DNA from: UBA6049 sp965662345 | Lineage (GTDB): Bacteria; Bacteroidota; Bacteroidia; Flavobacteriales_G; Salibacteraceae | Direction of reading: 5' to 3' | DNA: 29,438 nucleotides | NCBI GenBank assembly: GCA_965662345.1 | Contig: CBFIHE010000025.1 | Coordinates: forward strand, 1-29,438 | In this document: positions 8,009-16,911 of the stretch, piece after piece | How the letters are laid out: each line of letters starts with the position of its first letter | Numbering within the stretch: the stretch's first letter is position 1 | Translations under genes and position numbers: made by a program | The notes under the pieces: model-generated | What the model was told of the DNA's origin: nothing | Seen by the model: only the letters and a program-made list of their open reading frames with translations | Database searches by the model: none

Positions 8009-8317
8009 CTAATCTTCTTCGTAAACAATAACAAAAAGCTCTTCATTCGGCTTTTTCATGAGGTATTTCTCACGTGCAAAACGCTCTAGTTTCTCATTGT
8101 CGTTTAACAAGTTTTCTAACTCAGACCGAGTGACTTCAATTTGCTCTTTGTAGTATGATTTTTCTTTCTCAAGTTGGTATAATTGATTCTTGAGCTTGAT
8201 TTGATTGATCACATCATTTTGGTCAAAGAGAAACATCCACACCACAAAACCCAGAATGGTTAGAACATACCTGTTCTTCAATGCAGGATGTAGATTATTC
8301 CATTTCTCTTTTAGCAT
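8009..8317 (-). CDS. Septum formation initiator family protein (DivIC/FtsB-like)
   Basis: The 102-residue protein has the standard layout: a short cytoplasmic N-terminus, one membrane helix at about 18-32 (VLTILGFVVWMFLF), a coiled coil at about 40-78 (QLYQLEKEKSYYKEQIEV...) and the conserved end FAREKYLMKKPNEELFVI. Family members bridge the divisome in the inner membrane, with FtsL and DivIB/FtsQ-type partners, to help trigger septal wall synthesis. A DivIC gene just upstream of mutA-mutB is, to my knowledge, a recurrent arrangement in Flavobacteriia, without a known functional link. A TACATTTG box lies five bases before the start codon. Confidence 0.9.
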   Translation of the reverse strand: MLKEKWNNLHPALKNRYVLTILGFVVWMFLFDQNDVINQIKLKNQLYQLEKEKSYYKEQIEVTRSELENLLNDNEKLERFAREKYLMKKPNEELFVIVYEED

Positions 8318-8768
8318 GCTTACAAATGTAAGTGGTAATAATTAGGCAAACGCAATTCGAATTCAGGGTTATTCACTATGTAAGGTTAAAACTGATTCTG
8401 AGTGACTAATAATGTGGCCAGGCACTTCTCATCCCATTGGTGTAGTTTCTTTTTTTGACATCAATGACGACTACCACCTCTTGATTTGAGGATTACTACC
8501 AACTTCACTTCTCGTGTATATTCGCTCAATTATTTAGCTAATAGACTAGACTTTATGTTGTGTTGGAGGAGGTGTTAGCGGTTCGTATAATCTAAAATGT
8601 GCCTTTGGCGTTTAAGCGGTTAGAGTTCTTGTTCAAGTGAATCTTGGAGGCAGAGCACAGTTCTAAATTGCGTCTTAAAACTTTCAAAAGATATTCACAT
8701 TTCACTTCTGAAGCTGTGTATCTATTACCTTCGATAGCTCTTTTTCTACACGAATTATAGCTTATTCT
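8318..8768. other. Intergenic region between divergent DivIC-like gene and dnaE
   Basis: About 450 bases hold no frame longer than about 25 codons that looks coding and no strong inverted repeat. The left end carries the DivIC-like promoter. Near the right end TACCTTCG at 8726-8733, 35 bases before the dnaE ATG, is a weak -7 candidate. I see nothing else. Confidence 0.6.
8323..8355 (-). promoter_or_regulatory. Putative promoter of the DivIC-like gene
   Basis: On the minus strand TTG at 8355-8353 is followed after 22 bases by TACATTTG at 8330-8323, within the reported 17-23 base spacing of Bacteroidota promoters. The box ends five bases before the ATG, so the mRNA would be leaderless or nearly so. 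Confidence 0.45.
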
Positions 8769-11700
8769 ATGTATTTGATTTTTGATACAGAAACCACAGG
8801 TTTACCCAAGAATTATAAGGCTCCTGTAACGGATACAGACAATTGGCCACGCTGCATTCAAATTGCTTGGCAACTGCATGATTCAATGGGAAATCTAATT
8901 GAAAATCAAGATTTTCTAATTAGTCCAGATGGTTTTGATATTCCATTTCAATCAGAGCAAATTCATGGTATTTCTACTGCATTGGCTACTGAAAGGGGAG
9001 TGCCTCTTCAAGAGTCTCTAGATGCCTTTGTAGAAGCCTTGAATAAGGCAGAGTTTGTGGTTGGGCAAAATATAGATTTTGATATCAATGTGATGGGGTG
9101 TGAACTACACCGCATGCAGGTTGATTCTCCCTTGCTAGACTTACCTGTTCTAGATACCTGTACCGAAAAGACAGCTCAACTCTGTCAATTACCTGGGGGT
9201 AGGGGAGGCAAGTTTAAACTCCCCACGCTAACTGAATTACATGAGCATCTATTTGGTGAGCCCTTCGCAGAAGCGCATAATGCCACAGCGGATGTTGAGG
9301 CCACTACGCGATGTTTTTTAGAGCTTATTCGTATTGGAAGTTTTTCTCAACAAGAGCTTCTTCAAGATGACGAGCAATACAGGGCTTTCTTTGATGAGAA
9401 CCCTATGCAAGTTCAAACCATTGGACTTAAACATATGAATCTGAAAGCGGAGAGTGAAAAGCTCCGCAAGAAAGAAGCACCAGACACCGCGGCTCAGGTT
9501 TCTAAAGAAGAGTTAGTTAAGAATTTAGAGGCACTTGAAAACGAACAGTTTGTGCATCTGCACAACCATTCGCAGTATTCTATTCTACAGGCGACCTCCG
9601 AAATACCGTCATTGATAGCAAAAGCTGCAGAACTAAAACAGCCAGCCGTTGCACTTACAGATCATGGAAATATGATGGCAGCCTATCACTTTACCATGGC
9701 AGCCTATAATCATAATCGGGCGGCTAAGGAAAAGAACGATGCACTCATAGAAGCGGGTAAAGAACCCACAGAGCAAGAGGTTACTGCTATTGTGGGATGT
9801 GAATTTTATGTGTGTAAAGACCGAAGTGATAAGACATCCAAAGACAATGGAAGTCAAATAATTCTTCTTGCCAAGAATAAAGCTGGTTACCACAACCTAG
9901 CAAAGCTTGCATCTATAGCGGCAACACAAGGCTTTTATTATGTACCCAGAATAGATAAAAATGACATAGAAAAATACAAGGATAACCTCATCTGCTTAAC
10001 GGGTAATTTGTACGGTGAAGTACCCGATTTAGTATTGAATGTAGGCGAAAAACAAGCAGAAGAAGCTTTGCTGTGGTGGAAAGAACAGTTTGGTGAAGAC
10101 TTGTACATGGAGATTATGCGTCACGGTCAAGAAGATGAAGATCGGGTAAACACCACGCTCATTGCCCTGGCTCAAAAGCATTCTATTTCGTTGGTGGCAA
10201 CTAATAATACCTATTACCTTGATAAATCTGATGCCAATGCGCATGACATTCTCTTGTGTGTAAAAGATGGCGTTCAACAGAGTATGCCCAAGGGCAGAGG
10301 CAGAGGGTTTAGGTACGGCCTCCCCAATGAGGAGTATTTCTTCAAGTCAACAGAGCAAATGAAGGAGCTTTTTAAAGGCCTTCCCGAGGCCATTTTCAAT
10401 ACGGGGAAAATAGCAAAGCAGTGCGAACGCTATACCCTTGCTAGAGATGTTTTGTTGCCGAAGTACGCCATTCCAGATGAGTTTAAGCATAAAGAAGATG
10501 AAGTTGATGGTGGGAAACGTGGAGAGAATGCATATTTAAGACATCTAACATATGAGGGAGCCAAAAAGCGCTATGATGAAATAACCGATGAAATTAGAGA
10601 ACGACTCGATTTTGAGTTAGAAACCATAGAGCGCACAGGTTACCCAGGTTACTTTTTAATTGTACAAGACTTTACCACTGTTGCCCGTGAAATGGGGGTC
10701 TCAGTAGGTCCAGGTAGGGGCTCTGCAGCAGGCTCTGCTGTGGCATTCTGTATCGGAATCACAAATGTAGACCCCATTGCTTACGATTTGCTATTTGAGC
10801 GCTTCTTAAATCCAGATCGGGTTTCCCTACCTGATATTGACATCGATTTTGATGATGAAGGAAGACAGAAGGTGATTGATTATGTCATCAATAAATACGG
10901 TGAGAACCAGGTAGCTCAAATCATAACTTATGGCACAATGGCTGCAAAATCAGCTATTCGGGATACAGGAAGGGTAATGGAGTTGCCATTGCCTGATACG
11001 GATGCGGTTGCCAAGCTTGTGCCAGACATGAAACTGAGTAAGCTCTTTAAATTAGATGATAAAGCGCTGAAAGAGAAATTGAAAGGCAATGCAGAACTTC
11101 TAGAAAAGGCAGAGCAACTGAAGCAATTGGCAGAGGGAACAGAATTGCAATCTAGAGTATTAAATCAAGCGCGAATTATTGAAGGCTCTGTAAGGAATAC
11201 AGGTATTCATGCCTGCGGGGTAATAATTACTCCAGATGATATAACCAAATACGTTCCTGTTGCTAAAGCCAAAGATTCTGAAATGTGGTGTACCCAATTT
11301 GATAACTCCGTTGTAGAAGATGCGGGGTTATTGAAGATGGACTTCTTGGGTCTAAAAACACTAACATTAATTAAGGATGCCGTAACAATTGTAAAAGAAC
11401 GACACGGTATTGATCTTGACCCAGATGCATTCCCATTAGACAATACACCTACTTACGAGCTCTTTCAGCGTGGTGAAACCGTAGGGATTTTCCAGTATGA
11501 ATCACCTGGAATGCAAAAGCACATGCGCAATCTAAAGCCAACGTCTTTTGCAGATTTGATTGCTATGAACGCCCTCTACAGACCAGGTCCTTTGGAGTAC
11601 ATTCCATCGTTTATTAAACGTAAACATGGGGAGGAAGAAATCAAGTATGATTTGGCTGATATGGAGGAGTACTTGAAAGAGACATATGGTATTACCGTAT

Positions 11701-13148
11701 ATCAAGAGCAAGTAATGCTACTCTCTCAAAAGTTAGCCGGTTTTACAAAAGGTGAAGCCGATACGCTCCGGAAGGCCATGGGTAAAAAGAAGTTTGACCT
11801 TCTGGCTAAGCTTAAACCTAAATTCTTGGAGCAAGGCTCAGAGAGAGGACATGACAAGAGTATCTTAGAGAAAGTTTGGAAAGACTGGGAAGCATTTGCC
11901 TCCTATGCTTTCAACAAATCACACAGCACGTGTTACGCTTGGGTAGCTTACCAGACTGCTTATCTGAAAGCTAATTACCCTGCAGAGTACATGGCATCTG
12001 TGCTGAGTAACAATATGAATGATATTTCTACGGTAACCTTCTTTATGGAAGAATGCCGTAGAATGGGGATACCTGTTCTTGGTCCAGACGTAAATGAATC
12101 TATGCTCAAGTTTACGGTAAACCAAGAAGGTGCAATTCGTTTTGGAATGGGTGCACTTAAAGGAGTAGGAGAGGGCGCTGTTAGAGCTATTATTCGCGAA
12201 CGAGAAGAGGGCGGAAAGTATGTATCTGTTTTTGACTTTGCCAAACGCATAGACTTAAGAGCATGTAACAAAAAAGCTTTTGAAAGCATGGCTTTAGGAG
12301 GGTGTTTCGATGGCTTCTCAGGATTACATAGGGCACAGTATTTTGCAGACGACAGCAATGGAAAACCGTTTTTAGAAAATCTTGTAAGATTTGGAGCCAA
12401 TTTCCAAGAGAATAAAAATGCTGCCCAACAATCACTCTTTGGAGAAGCCTCTGAGGTAACACTTGAAGACCCTATCATTCCTCATGCAGAAAAGTGGGGA
12501 ACACTAGAAAAGCTAAGAAGAGAGAAGGAAGATGTTGGTATTTACATCAGTGGTCATCCCCTAGATGACTATAAACTAGAGATGAAACACTTCTGTAATT
12601 TAGAAGTATCTCAATTGGCAGACCGAGACAAGTTAATTGGCAAAGAAGTGCGATTTGCGGGAATATTAACAGAAGTGCTTCACCTCACTACTAAAAAAGG
12701 AAAGCCCTACGGTAAAATTACTATTGAAGACTATAATGGGAGCGAAACCATTTTCTTGTTTGGCGATGACTACATAAAGTCAAAACCCTATTTGTCTCCT
12801 GAATGGTTTGTTTATTTCAAAGGAAAGGTGGAGCGGAATAAATGGAAAGAAGAAGGCAGGCCAGACTTAAAAATTCATCAAGTTGAAATGTTGGTTGACC
12901 TCCGCGAAAAAATCGCAAAAAAGTTAGAGATTAAGCTTGATTTTAGGCAATTGGATGATACTGTAGTGGAAGATATTCACGCTATGATTGACAGAAACCC
13001 TGGTAAGTGTAACCTTTTCATTACCCTAATAGACCCCAAGAAAAAGATTGAAATTCCAATGCGCAGTAAATCGTATAGGGTATCATTAAGCGATGACTTG
13101 GTAAATACACTAGATCATATGCCCATGGCTCGGTATGAATTAAACTAA
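8769..13148 (+). CDS. dnaE: DNA polymerase III alpha subunit fused to an N-terminal 3'-5' exonuclease
   Basis: The 1459-residue replicative polymerase is about 300 residues longer than E. coli DnaE. Residues 1-190 are a DnaQ-type DEDDh exonuclease: DTETTGL (Asp6, Glu8), GQNIDFDINV (Asp105) and HNATADVEAT (His170, Asp175). A PHP domain starts near residue 262 (HLHNHSQYS, ALTDHGNM, GCEFYVC). The palm holds the catalytic PDIDIDF (Asp689, Asp691, Asp693), with GPGRGSAAGS just before it. A helix-hairpin region and an OB fold (VRFAGILTEV...) lie near the C-terminus. It copies the chromosome with built-in proofreading. Two PHP metal-site segments look degenerate (LTGNL near 410, TNNTYY near 478). 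The exonuclease fusion is known in Bacteroidota. It stands alone in the window. Confidence 0.97.
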   Translation: MYLIFDTETTGLPKNYKAPVTDTDNWPRCIQIAWQLHDSMGNLIENQDFLISPDGFDIPFQSEQIHGISTALATERGVPLQESLDAFVEALNKAEFVVGQNIDFDINVMGCELHRMQVDSPLLDLPVLDTCTEKTAQLCQLPGGRGGKFKLPTLTELHEHLFGEPFAEAHNATADVEATTRCFLELIRIGSFSQQELLQDDEQYRAFFDENPMQVQTIGLKHMNLKAESEKLRKKEAPDTAAQVSKEELVKNLEALENEQFVHLHNHSQYSILQATSEIPSLIAKAAELKQPAVALTDHGNMMAAYHFTMAAYNHNRAAKEKNDALIEAGKEPTEQEVTAIVGCEFYVCKDRSDKTSKDNGSQIILLAKNKAGYHNLAKLASIAATQGFYYVPRIDKNDIEKYKDNLICLTGNLYGEVPDLVLNVGEKQAEEALLWWKEQFGEDLYMEIMRHGQEDEDRVNTTLIALAQKHSISLVATNNTYYLDKSDANAHDILLCVKDGVQQSMPKGRGRGFRYGLPNEEYFFKSTEQMKELFKGLPEAIFNTGKIAKQCERYTLARDVLLPKYAIPDEFKHKEDEVDGGKRGENAYLRHLTYEGAKKRYDEITDEIRERLDFELETIERTGYPGYFLIVQDFTTVAREMGVSVGPGRGSAAGSAVAFCIGITNVDPIAYDLLFERFLNPDRVSLPDIDIDFDDEGRQKVIDYVINKYGENQVAQIITYGTMAAKSAIRDTGRVMELPLPDTDAVAKLVPDMKLSKLFKLDDKALKEKLKGNAELLEKAEQLKQLAEGTELQSRVLNQARIIEGSVRNTGIHACGVIITPDDITKYVPVAKAKDSEMWCTQFDNSVVEDAGLLKMDFLGLKTLTLIKDAVTIVKERHGIDLDPDAFPLDNTPTYELFQRGETVGIFQYESPGMQKHMRNLKPTSFADLIAMNALYRPGPLEYIPSFIKRKHGEEEIKYDLADMEEYLKETYGITVYQEQVMLLSQKLAGFTKGEADTLRKAMGKKKFDLLAKLKPKFLEQGSERGHDKSILEKVWKDWEAFASYAFNKSHSTCYAWVAYQTAYLKANYPAEYMASVLSNNMNDISTVTFFMEECRRMGIPVLGPDVNESMLKFTVNQEGAIRFGMGALKGVGEGAVRAIIREREEGGKYVSVFDFAKRIDLRACNKKAFESMALGGCFDGFSGLHRAQYFADDSNGKPFLENLVRFGANFQENKNAAQQSLFGEASEVTLEDPIIPHAEKWGTLEKLRREKEDVGIYISGHPLDDYKLEMKHFCNLEVSQLADRDKLIGKEVRFAGILTEVLHLTTKKGKPYGKITIEDYNGSETIFLFGDDYIKSKPYLSPEWFVYFKGKVERNKWKEEGRPDLKIHQVEMLVDLREKIAKKLEIKLDFRQLDDTVVEDIHAMIDRNPGKCNLFITLIDPKKKIEIPMRSKSYRVSLSDDLVNTLDHMPMARYELN

Positions 13149-13309
13149 TAGTAATGTTTGTAAGTTTTATAGCCTTTATGAGCGAAGGTATTATTCAGTT
13201 TAGTTCATTTGTGAATATGGAAAAGTGCGTTCATAGTAAGATTAATTCAAACTGCAACGCAACGGAGCTTCTCAGAATCAAATAAATTAATTAAACCAAT
13301 AATAGAGTC

Positions 13310-13630
13310 ATGGCACTTGAAATTACAGATAGCAACTTCGAAGAAACGGTAATGAAATCAGAAAAAGCCGTTTTAATTGACTTTTGGGCAGAATGGTGTG
13401 GCCCTTGTCGTATGGTAGGTCCATTGGTTGATGAACTAGCTACAGAATATGATGGAAAAGCAGTAGTAGGAAAAGTTAACGTAGATGAAAATCCTAACAT
13501 TGCTGCTAAATTTGGTATTCGCAACATCCCAACCTTGTTGTATATTAAAGGAGGTGAAGTTGTTGACAAGCAAGTAGGAGCAACTTCTAAAGAAGCATTG
13601 GCACAGAAGCTTGACGGAGCAATGGCTTAA
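13310..13630 (+). CDS. trxA: Thioredoxin
   Basis: The 106-residue length is classic for thioredoxin. The redox site WCGPC has its cysteines at 30 and 33, preceded by the FWAEW strand; the cis-proline lies in NIPTLL (Pro74), followed by GGEVVDK. There is no signal peptide, so it is cytoplasmic. Reduced by thioredoxin reductase, it donates electrons to ribonucleotide reductase, peroxiredoxins and other targets. It is preceded by 161 bases after dnaE and ends 21 bases before a terminator hairpin, so it is probably monocistronic. Confidence 0.97.
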   Translation: MALEITDSNFEETVMKSEKAVLIDFWAEWCGPCRMVGPLVDELATEYDGKAVVGKVNVDENPNIAAKFGIRNIPTLLYIKGGEVVDKQVGATSKEALAQKLDGAMA

Positions 13631-13651
13631 TGAGTCCTATTACTACAGAAT

Positions 13652-13681
13652 AAAAGCCTGGTGTGTGAACATCGGGCTTTT
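13652..13681 (+). terminator. Rho-independent terminator after trxA
   Basis: Stem 13652-13660 pairs with 13673-13681 (one T-G wobble) around a 12-base loop and continues into a run of T. It sits 21 bases after the thioredoxin stop on the plus strand. Confidence 0.8.
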
Positions 13682-13686
13682 TTTAT

Positions 13687-13714
13687 TTGAGGCCAATTAA
13701 ACCCCGTATATTTG
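13687..13714 (+). promoter_or_regulatory. Putative promoter of the disrupted tocopherol-cyclase-like gene
   Basis: TTG at 13687-13689, a 17-base spacer and TATATTTG at 13707-13714 match the Bacteroidota promoter pattern in both sequence and spacing. It lies directly after the trxA terminator and 69 bases before the ATG at 13784, so the promoter appears intact although the gene is broken. Confidence 0.5.
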
Positions 13715-13783
13715 AAGAAAGCAAGTAACCGAGGTACTTATTCTTTCAGATGAATACAAGCACCACCAGTTTCAATTTTCTCA

Positions 13784-14771
13784 ATGCAAGCCCATGTATT
13801 AACGGGGTTGACGCCAATGATTGAAACCATAAATTCCATTACAAACACTTGGACTCCAGAAAGGTATCATGGACACTTTAGGCAGTCTGACTTTTTTGAA
13901 GGATGGTACTATAAATTTGAAAATGCTGATGGGGCTGCCGTATTTGCACTCATCGTTGGTGTTTCCAAGGGAGAGAAAGACAATCATAAAGCTTTTGTTC
14001 AATTTGTGAATTGAGCAGGTCTGAATGCTGTTTATGCAGACTTCTATATGAAAGACTTTCATGCATCGCGAAATGAATTTTTAGTGCGACTGCAACAATC
14101 AGAGTTTAGTAAGAACATGATTAGTCTGCGCTTGCCTAATCTAGAGGTAGACTTGCAGTTTTCTAATCATAAAGAGTGGCATAAATCAATTATGAGTCCA
14201 AATATTACGGGACCCTTGTCTTACTGGCCTAATTTAGAGTGTAACCACAGCATTATTAGTTTGGGAAATAAGGTTGACGGAAATGTGACCTTTAAGAATA
14301 AGGCTGTAAGCCTAGACAACGGTCGTGGCTACATAGAGAAAGATTGGGGAGTTAAATTTCCCAAAGCCCACATTTGGGTTCAATGCAATCGGTTTAAAAA
14401 ATCTTCTTCCTCCCTTTCAATAGCAATCGCTAAGCTAAGAGTTGCAGAAGTGTTGGTTTTAGGTTTTGCAGCGGTGTTAGATACCAACGACAAAAGGTAT
14501 GTATTCTCTAGATACACTTGTCTGGATTAAAAGTGAATGCTTCGTCCAGCGAGCTGAGTTTGTGCTTCACAAGCTTGCAGTATACATTGACTATTCATGC
14601 GAACATAGGTGCCCCTATTGCGCTAAAAGCTCCTGGAGAGTCTGGAATAATGACCGAAATTCAAGAGCCTGTTTCAACAAGTGTTTCCTTGAAGCTCAGC
14701 GAAAGAAAGGAAAAACAGTTTTAACCGATACTGGCTTTAATGCTGGGCTAGAAGTAGTGGGGGAGTGGTAG
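13784..14771 (+). pseudogene. Disrupted tocopherol cyclase-family gene
   Basis: Three frames together resemble plant VTE1 tocopherol cyclase and its bacterial relatives: FFEGWYYKF near the start, GYIEKDWGVKFP and HIWVQCNRF mid-way, then IALKAPGESG and finally GFNAGLEVVGEW. The first frame is cut by an in-frame TGA at 14012-14014 and reopens at once in the same frame to about 14510. There the homology moves to another frame (ending QF, TAA at 14722-14724), then to the third frame near 14700-14720, ending at 14771. Both shifts fit single-base losses; the second lies in an A-rich run. VTE1 closes the chromanol ring of vitamin E, but bacterial homologues are mostly uncharacterised. One stop plus two shifts suggest real decay; sequencing error could explain part. 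It neighbours the convergent blh gene. Confidence 0.8.
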
Positions 14772-14891
14772 TCTGGGTATGTTCTATTTAGAAAAGTTTA
14801 ATGCCCCCTGCCAAGGGAGCAAGACTTGGAATTAAGAATGTGCGTACTCTTTTAAATAGTCTAAAAGTTTCAATTGCTACCCATCTTAGTC

Positions 14892-15809
14892 TTATGTTGA
14901 TTTTAGCGCTTTAGAGAAGAGAATGGTATGAGGAAATGAAATAGCCGAACCAATTACAACTAAAGTGAAGATGAGTTCTTGAGATATCAATTTAGGTCCC
15001 CAAAGTGCTGCTATGAGTATACCTAGGCACGGCAGTAAAGAAAAAACAACAACCTCAATCCAAAATCCTAGAAGTGTAGTTGGGTTGGCTTTTAATACTA
15101 GTTTGAGCTCATGGTAGAATGATAAGATACTATGGAAGTAAAAGAAGAACAGTGCAAAACTGATAGCTAAGTTAGTAGCAGCGAATACCAAAATTAATAC
15201 GACAACATTAGAGAGCTGGACAACTCCTGTAGCTAGAGATTTTACTTTTCCTTTAACTAGAATGAAACCTGAGAGAAGAAGCCACCCTGCTGAAACTATC
15301 CAAGAGATTAATTCTGAACTTGGAAGAATAAAAGTTTGATTTAGATCCAATAAACCAATTACATAATTGACTTCTTGAATATTCCAGAAGAATAATACAG
15401 CAAAGAGAAATAGCCCCCATAGCGTGAATAAGGCAGAGTTTAAATGAGAGTTTGTAAGAATGTCTTTCCACTCGGCTTCACCAAAATGCCAAGCACTGTA
15501 AATGAGAAATAAAATAAGAGCTACACTAGGAATTAAGAACCAGAGTATAGCAACTAACGACATCACAGTGATATAGGCTATGAGAAATGTATGTGTATTT
15601 ATTGTTCTATCTGGGTTAGCAATGTTGTAGAGCCAACGGTCTAATGCGCCATGTGAAACCCCCAAAGTGAAAACGTGAACAATAAAAAAGAACAGTGAAA
15701 ATAAGTGGGAATCGGCAAATGCATACCCTAACGTTGAGGAAAGAACTCCACTAAAGAGAATCAAGACCTTAACGCGCAGAGTTGAGGTTTGTAAAATGAT
15801 TTGCCGCAT
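14892..15809 (-). CDS. blh: Brp/Blh-family beta-carotene 15,15'-dioxygenase
   Basis: The 305-residue, strongly hydrophobic protein has several membrane helices and the family's histidines: HGALD (His53), WHFGEAEW (His108), FHSILSFYHE (His226, His233) and FPHTILF (His294), the likely iron ligands. It cleaves beta-carotene centrally with O2 to two retinals, in the membrane. The ATG at 15809 lies inside crtY, giving a 41-base overlap in a different frame and strongly suggesting translational coupling. It is the last gene of the opsin-crtY-blh operon. No terminator was recognised after the TAA at 14892. The assignment is firm from motif and context. Confidence 0.95.
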   Translation of the reverse strand: MRQIILQTSTLRVKVLILFSGVLSSTLGYAFADSHLFSLFFFIVHVFTLGVSHGALDRWLYNIANPDRTINTHTFLIAYITVMSLVAILWFLIPSVALILFLIYSAWHFGEAEWKDILTNSHLNSALFTLWGLFLFAVLFFWNIQEVNYVIGLLDLNQTFILPSSELISWIVSAGWLLLSGFILVKGKVKSLATGVVQLSNVVVLILVFAATNLAISFALFFFYFHSILSFYHELKLVLKANPTTLLGFWIEVVVFSLLPCLGILIAALWGPKLISQELIFTLVVIGSAISFPHTILFSKALKST

Positions 15810-16911
15810 GCTTAATGAAAGGAAGTTTTGGTAATGCTTTCAAAATAGGCAGAAAGCGTGAAAGGGTAAGAGGTTTGAACATGAATTCTAGAAAAGTATC
15901 AGCTGTAGAGGCTTTTAACATTTTCGTAAACCAAGTGCCAGCTTTGCTAGGATTATGTAGCAGAGCTTTTATAAAGATACTGTCAAGTGTTTGTCTGAAG
16001 TGATGCTGATTTTTTACGGTTATTTGCGAGGGCTGATCTAAAGAGATGGTTTTCAAATCATCTAAGAGAAACTGAAGAAGGTAGCCTGTGCTTCTGCGTT
16101 GTTTGTTCCCAGAAAGACCTATGTAGGTAATATATTCTGTGTTTTCATCCAGTGGTAAAATTGATGACATAGGTATAATACCCCTTTCGTAGTTGTCAAT
16201 ACTATCTATCTCATAATCCGTATTAAGCATATTATTAAGTTGATCACTGATAACGTTCCATGGCAGAATAGATGGCCCTATGACTGTGAATTCAACAAGT
16301 GCTCTATTTTTTGTGTAGGGCAGAACGTACTTAAATGTGACTTGTTCATTGGATTTGCTGTGAATATTGAAATCCATCAACATCGCCTCAGCAGGATCAA
16401 ATACATCTCTTTTGGTTTGAACTATAGCACCTTGGAACTGCTGATAACAATCGGAAGATATTCGTCCAAGACCTGTAGCATTGAATGCATGCAGGGCAGA
16501 TATAATTTCACCCGTTTTGAGCTTTACCTCAGCGCCATTATCCCTTTCATTGCACGCCAAGCATTCACCTCGTACAAGTGTCACTTGATTTGAAGCTACA
16601 CACATATTTAAAGTAGAAGCATGTAAAGCTTTCCAGTCCAGTAGCTTGTAGGAGTCACCTTGAATTCGTTTGGAGATTTTATTTCCTCCAGCTTTGCGCA
16701 TGGCGATAGAAGTATACTCTCTGGCAACAAAGCCATCTGTTAGGCCTTCGTCATCTGTGTAAAAACAAAGATGTTTTTGGGTAGTAGTAAATGTAGGGTC
16801 AATAATGGTTATACAAGAAGAAAGCCCCTCTAAGAGGAGCTTTCTAGTTAATAAACAGCCGGCTAAACCAAAACCAACTATAACCAAACTCTTGTTTGAT
16901 TTTTTCTTCAT
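15769..16911 (-). CDS. crtY: Lycopene beta-cyclase (CrtY type)
   Basis: The 380-residue flavoprotein begins with a dinucleotide-binding fold (VGFGLAG, residues 12-18). It carries further lycopene-cyclase signatures: QQFQGAIVQT (about 157-166), FDPAEAMLMDF (171-181), FKYVLPY and LVEFT, ERGIIPM (242-248) and RRSTGYL (272-278). It cyclises both ends of lycopene to give beta-carotene, the substrate of the next gene product. The start ATG shares one base with the opsin stop (TAATG), and its 3' end overlaps blh by 41 bases. The lycopene-forming genes are not in the window, so substrate must come from elsewhere in the genome. Confidence 0.94.
   Translation of the reverse strand: MKKKSNKSLVIVGFGLAGCLLTRKLLLEGLSSCITIIDPTFTTTQKHLCFYTDDEGLTDGFVAREYTSIAMRKAGGNKISKRIQGDSYKLLDWKALHASTLNMCVASNQVTLVRGECLACNERDNGAEVKLKTGEIISALHAFNATGLGRISSDCYQQFQGAIVQTKRDVFDPAEAMLMDFNIHSKSNEQVTFKYVLPYTKNRALVEFTVIGPSILPWNVISDQLNNMLNTDYEIDSIDNYERGIIPMSSILPLDENTEYITYIGLSGNKQRRSTGYLLQFLLDDLKTISLDQPSQITVKNQHHFRQTLDSIFIKALLHNPSKAGTWFTKMLKASTADTFLEFMFKPLTLSRFLPILKALPKLPFIKHAANHFTNLNSAR

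Noticed and set aside
14499..14771. Independent 90-residue ORF
   Set aside because: Only its last part (TGFNAGLEVVGEW) has homology and it continues the tocopherol-cyclase-like gene; the rest is out of frame and Cys-rich.
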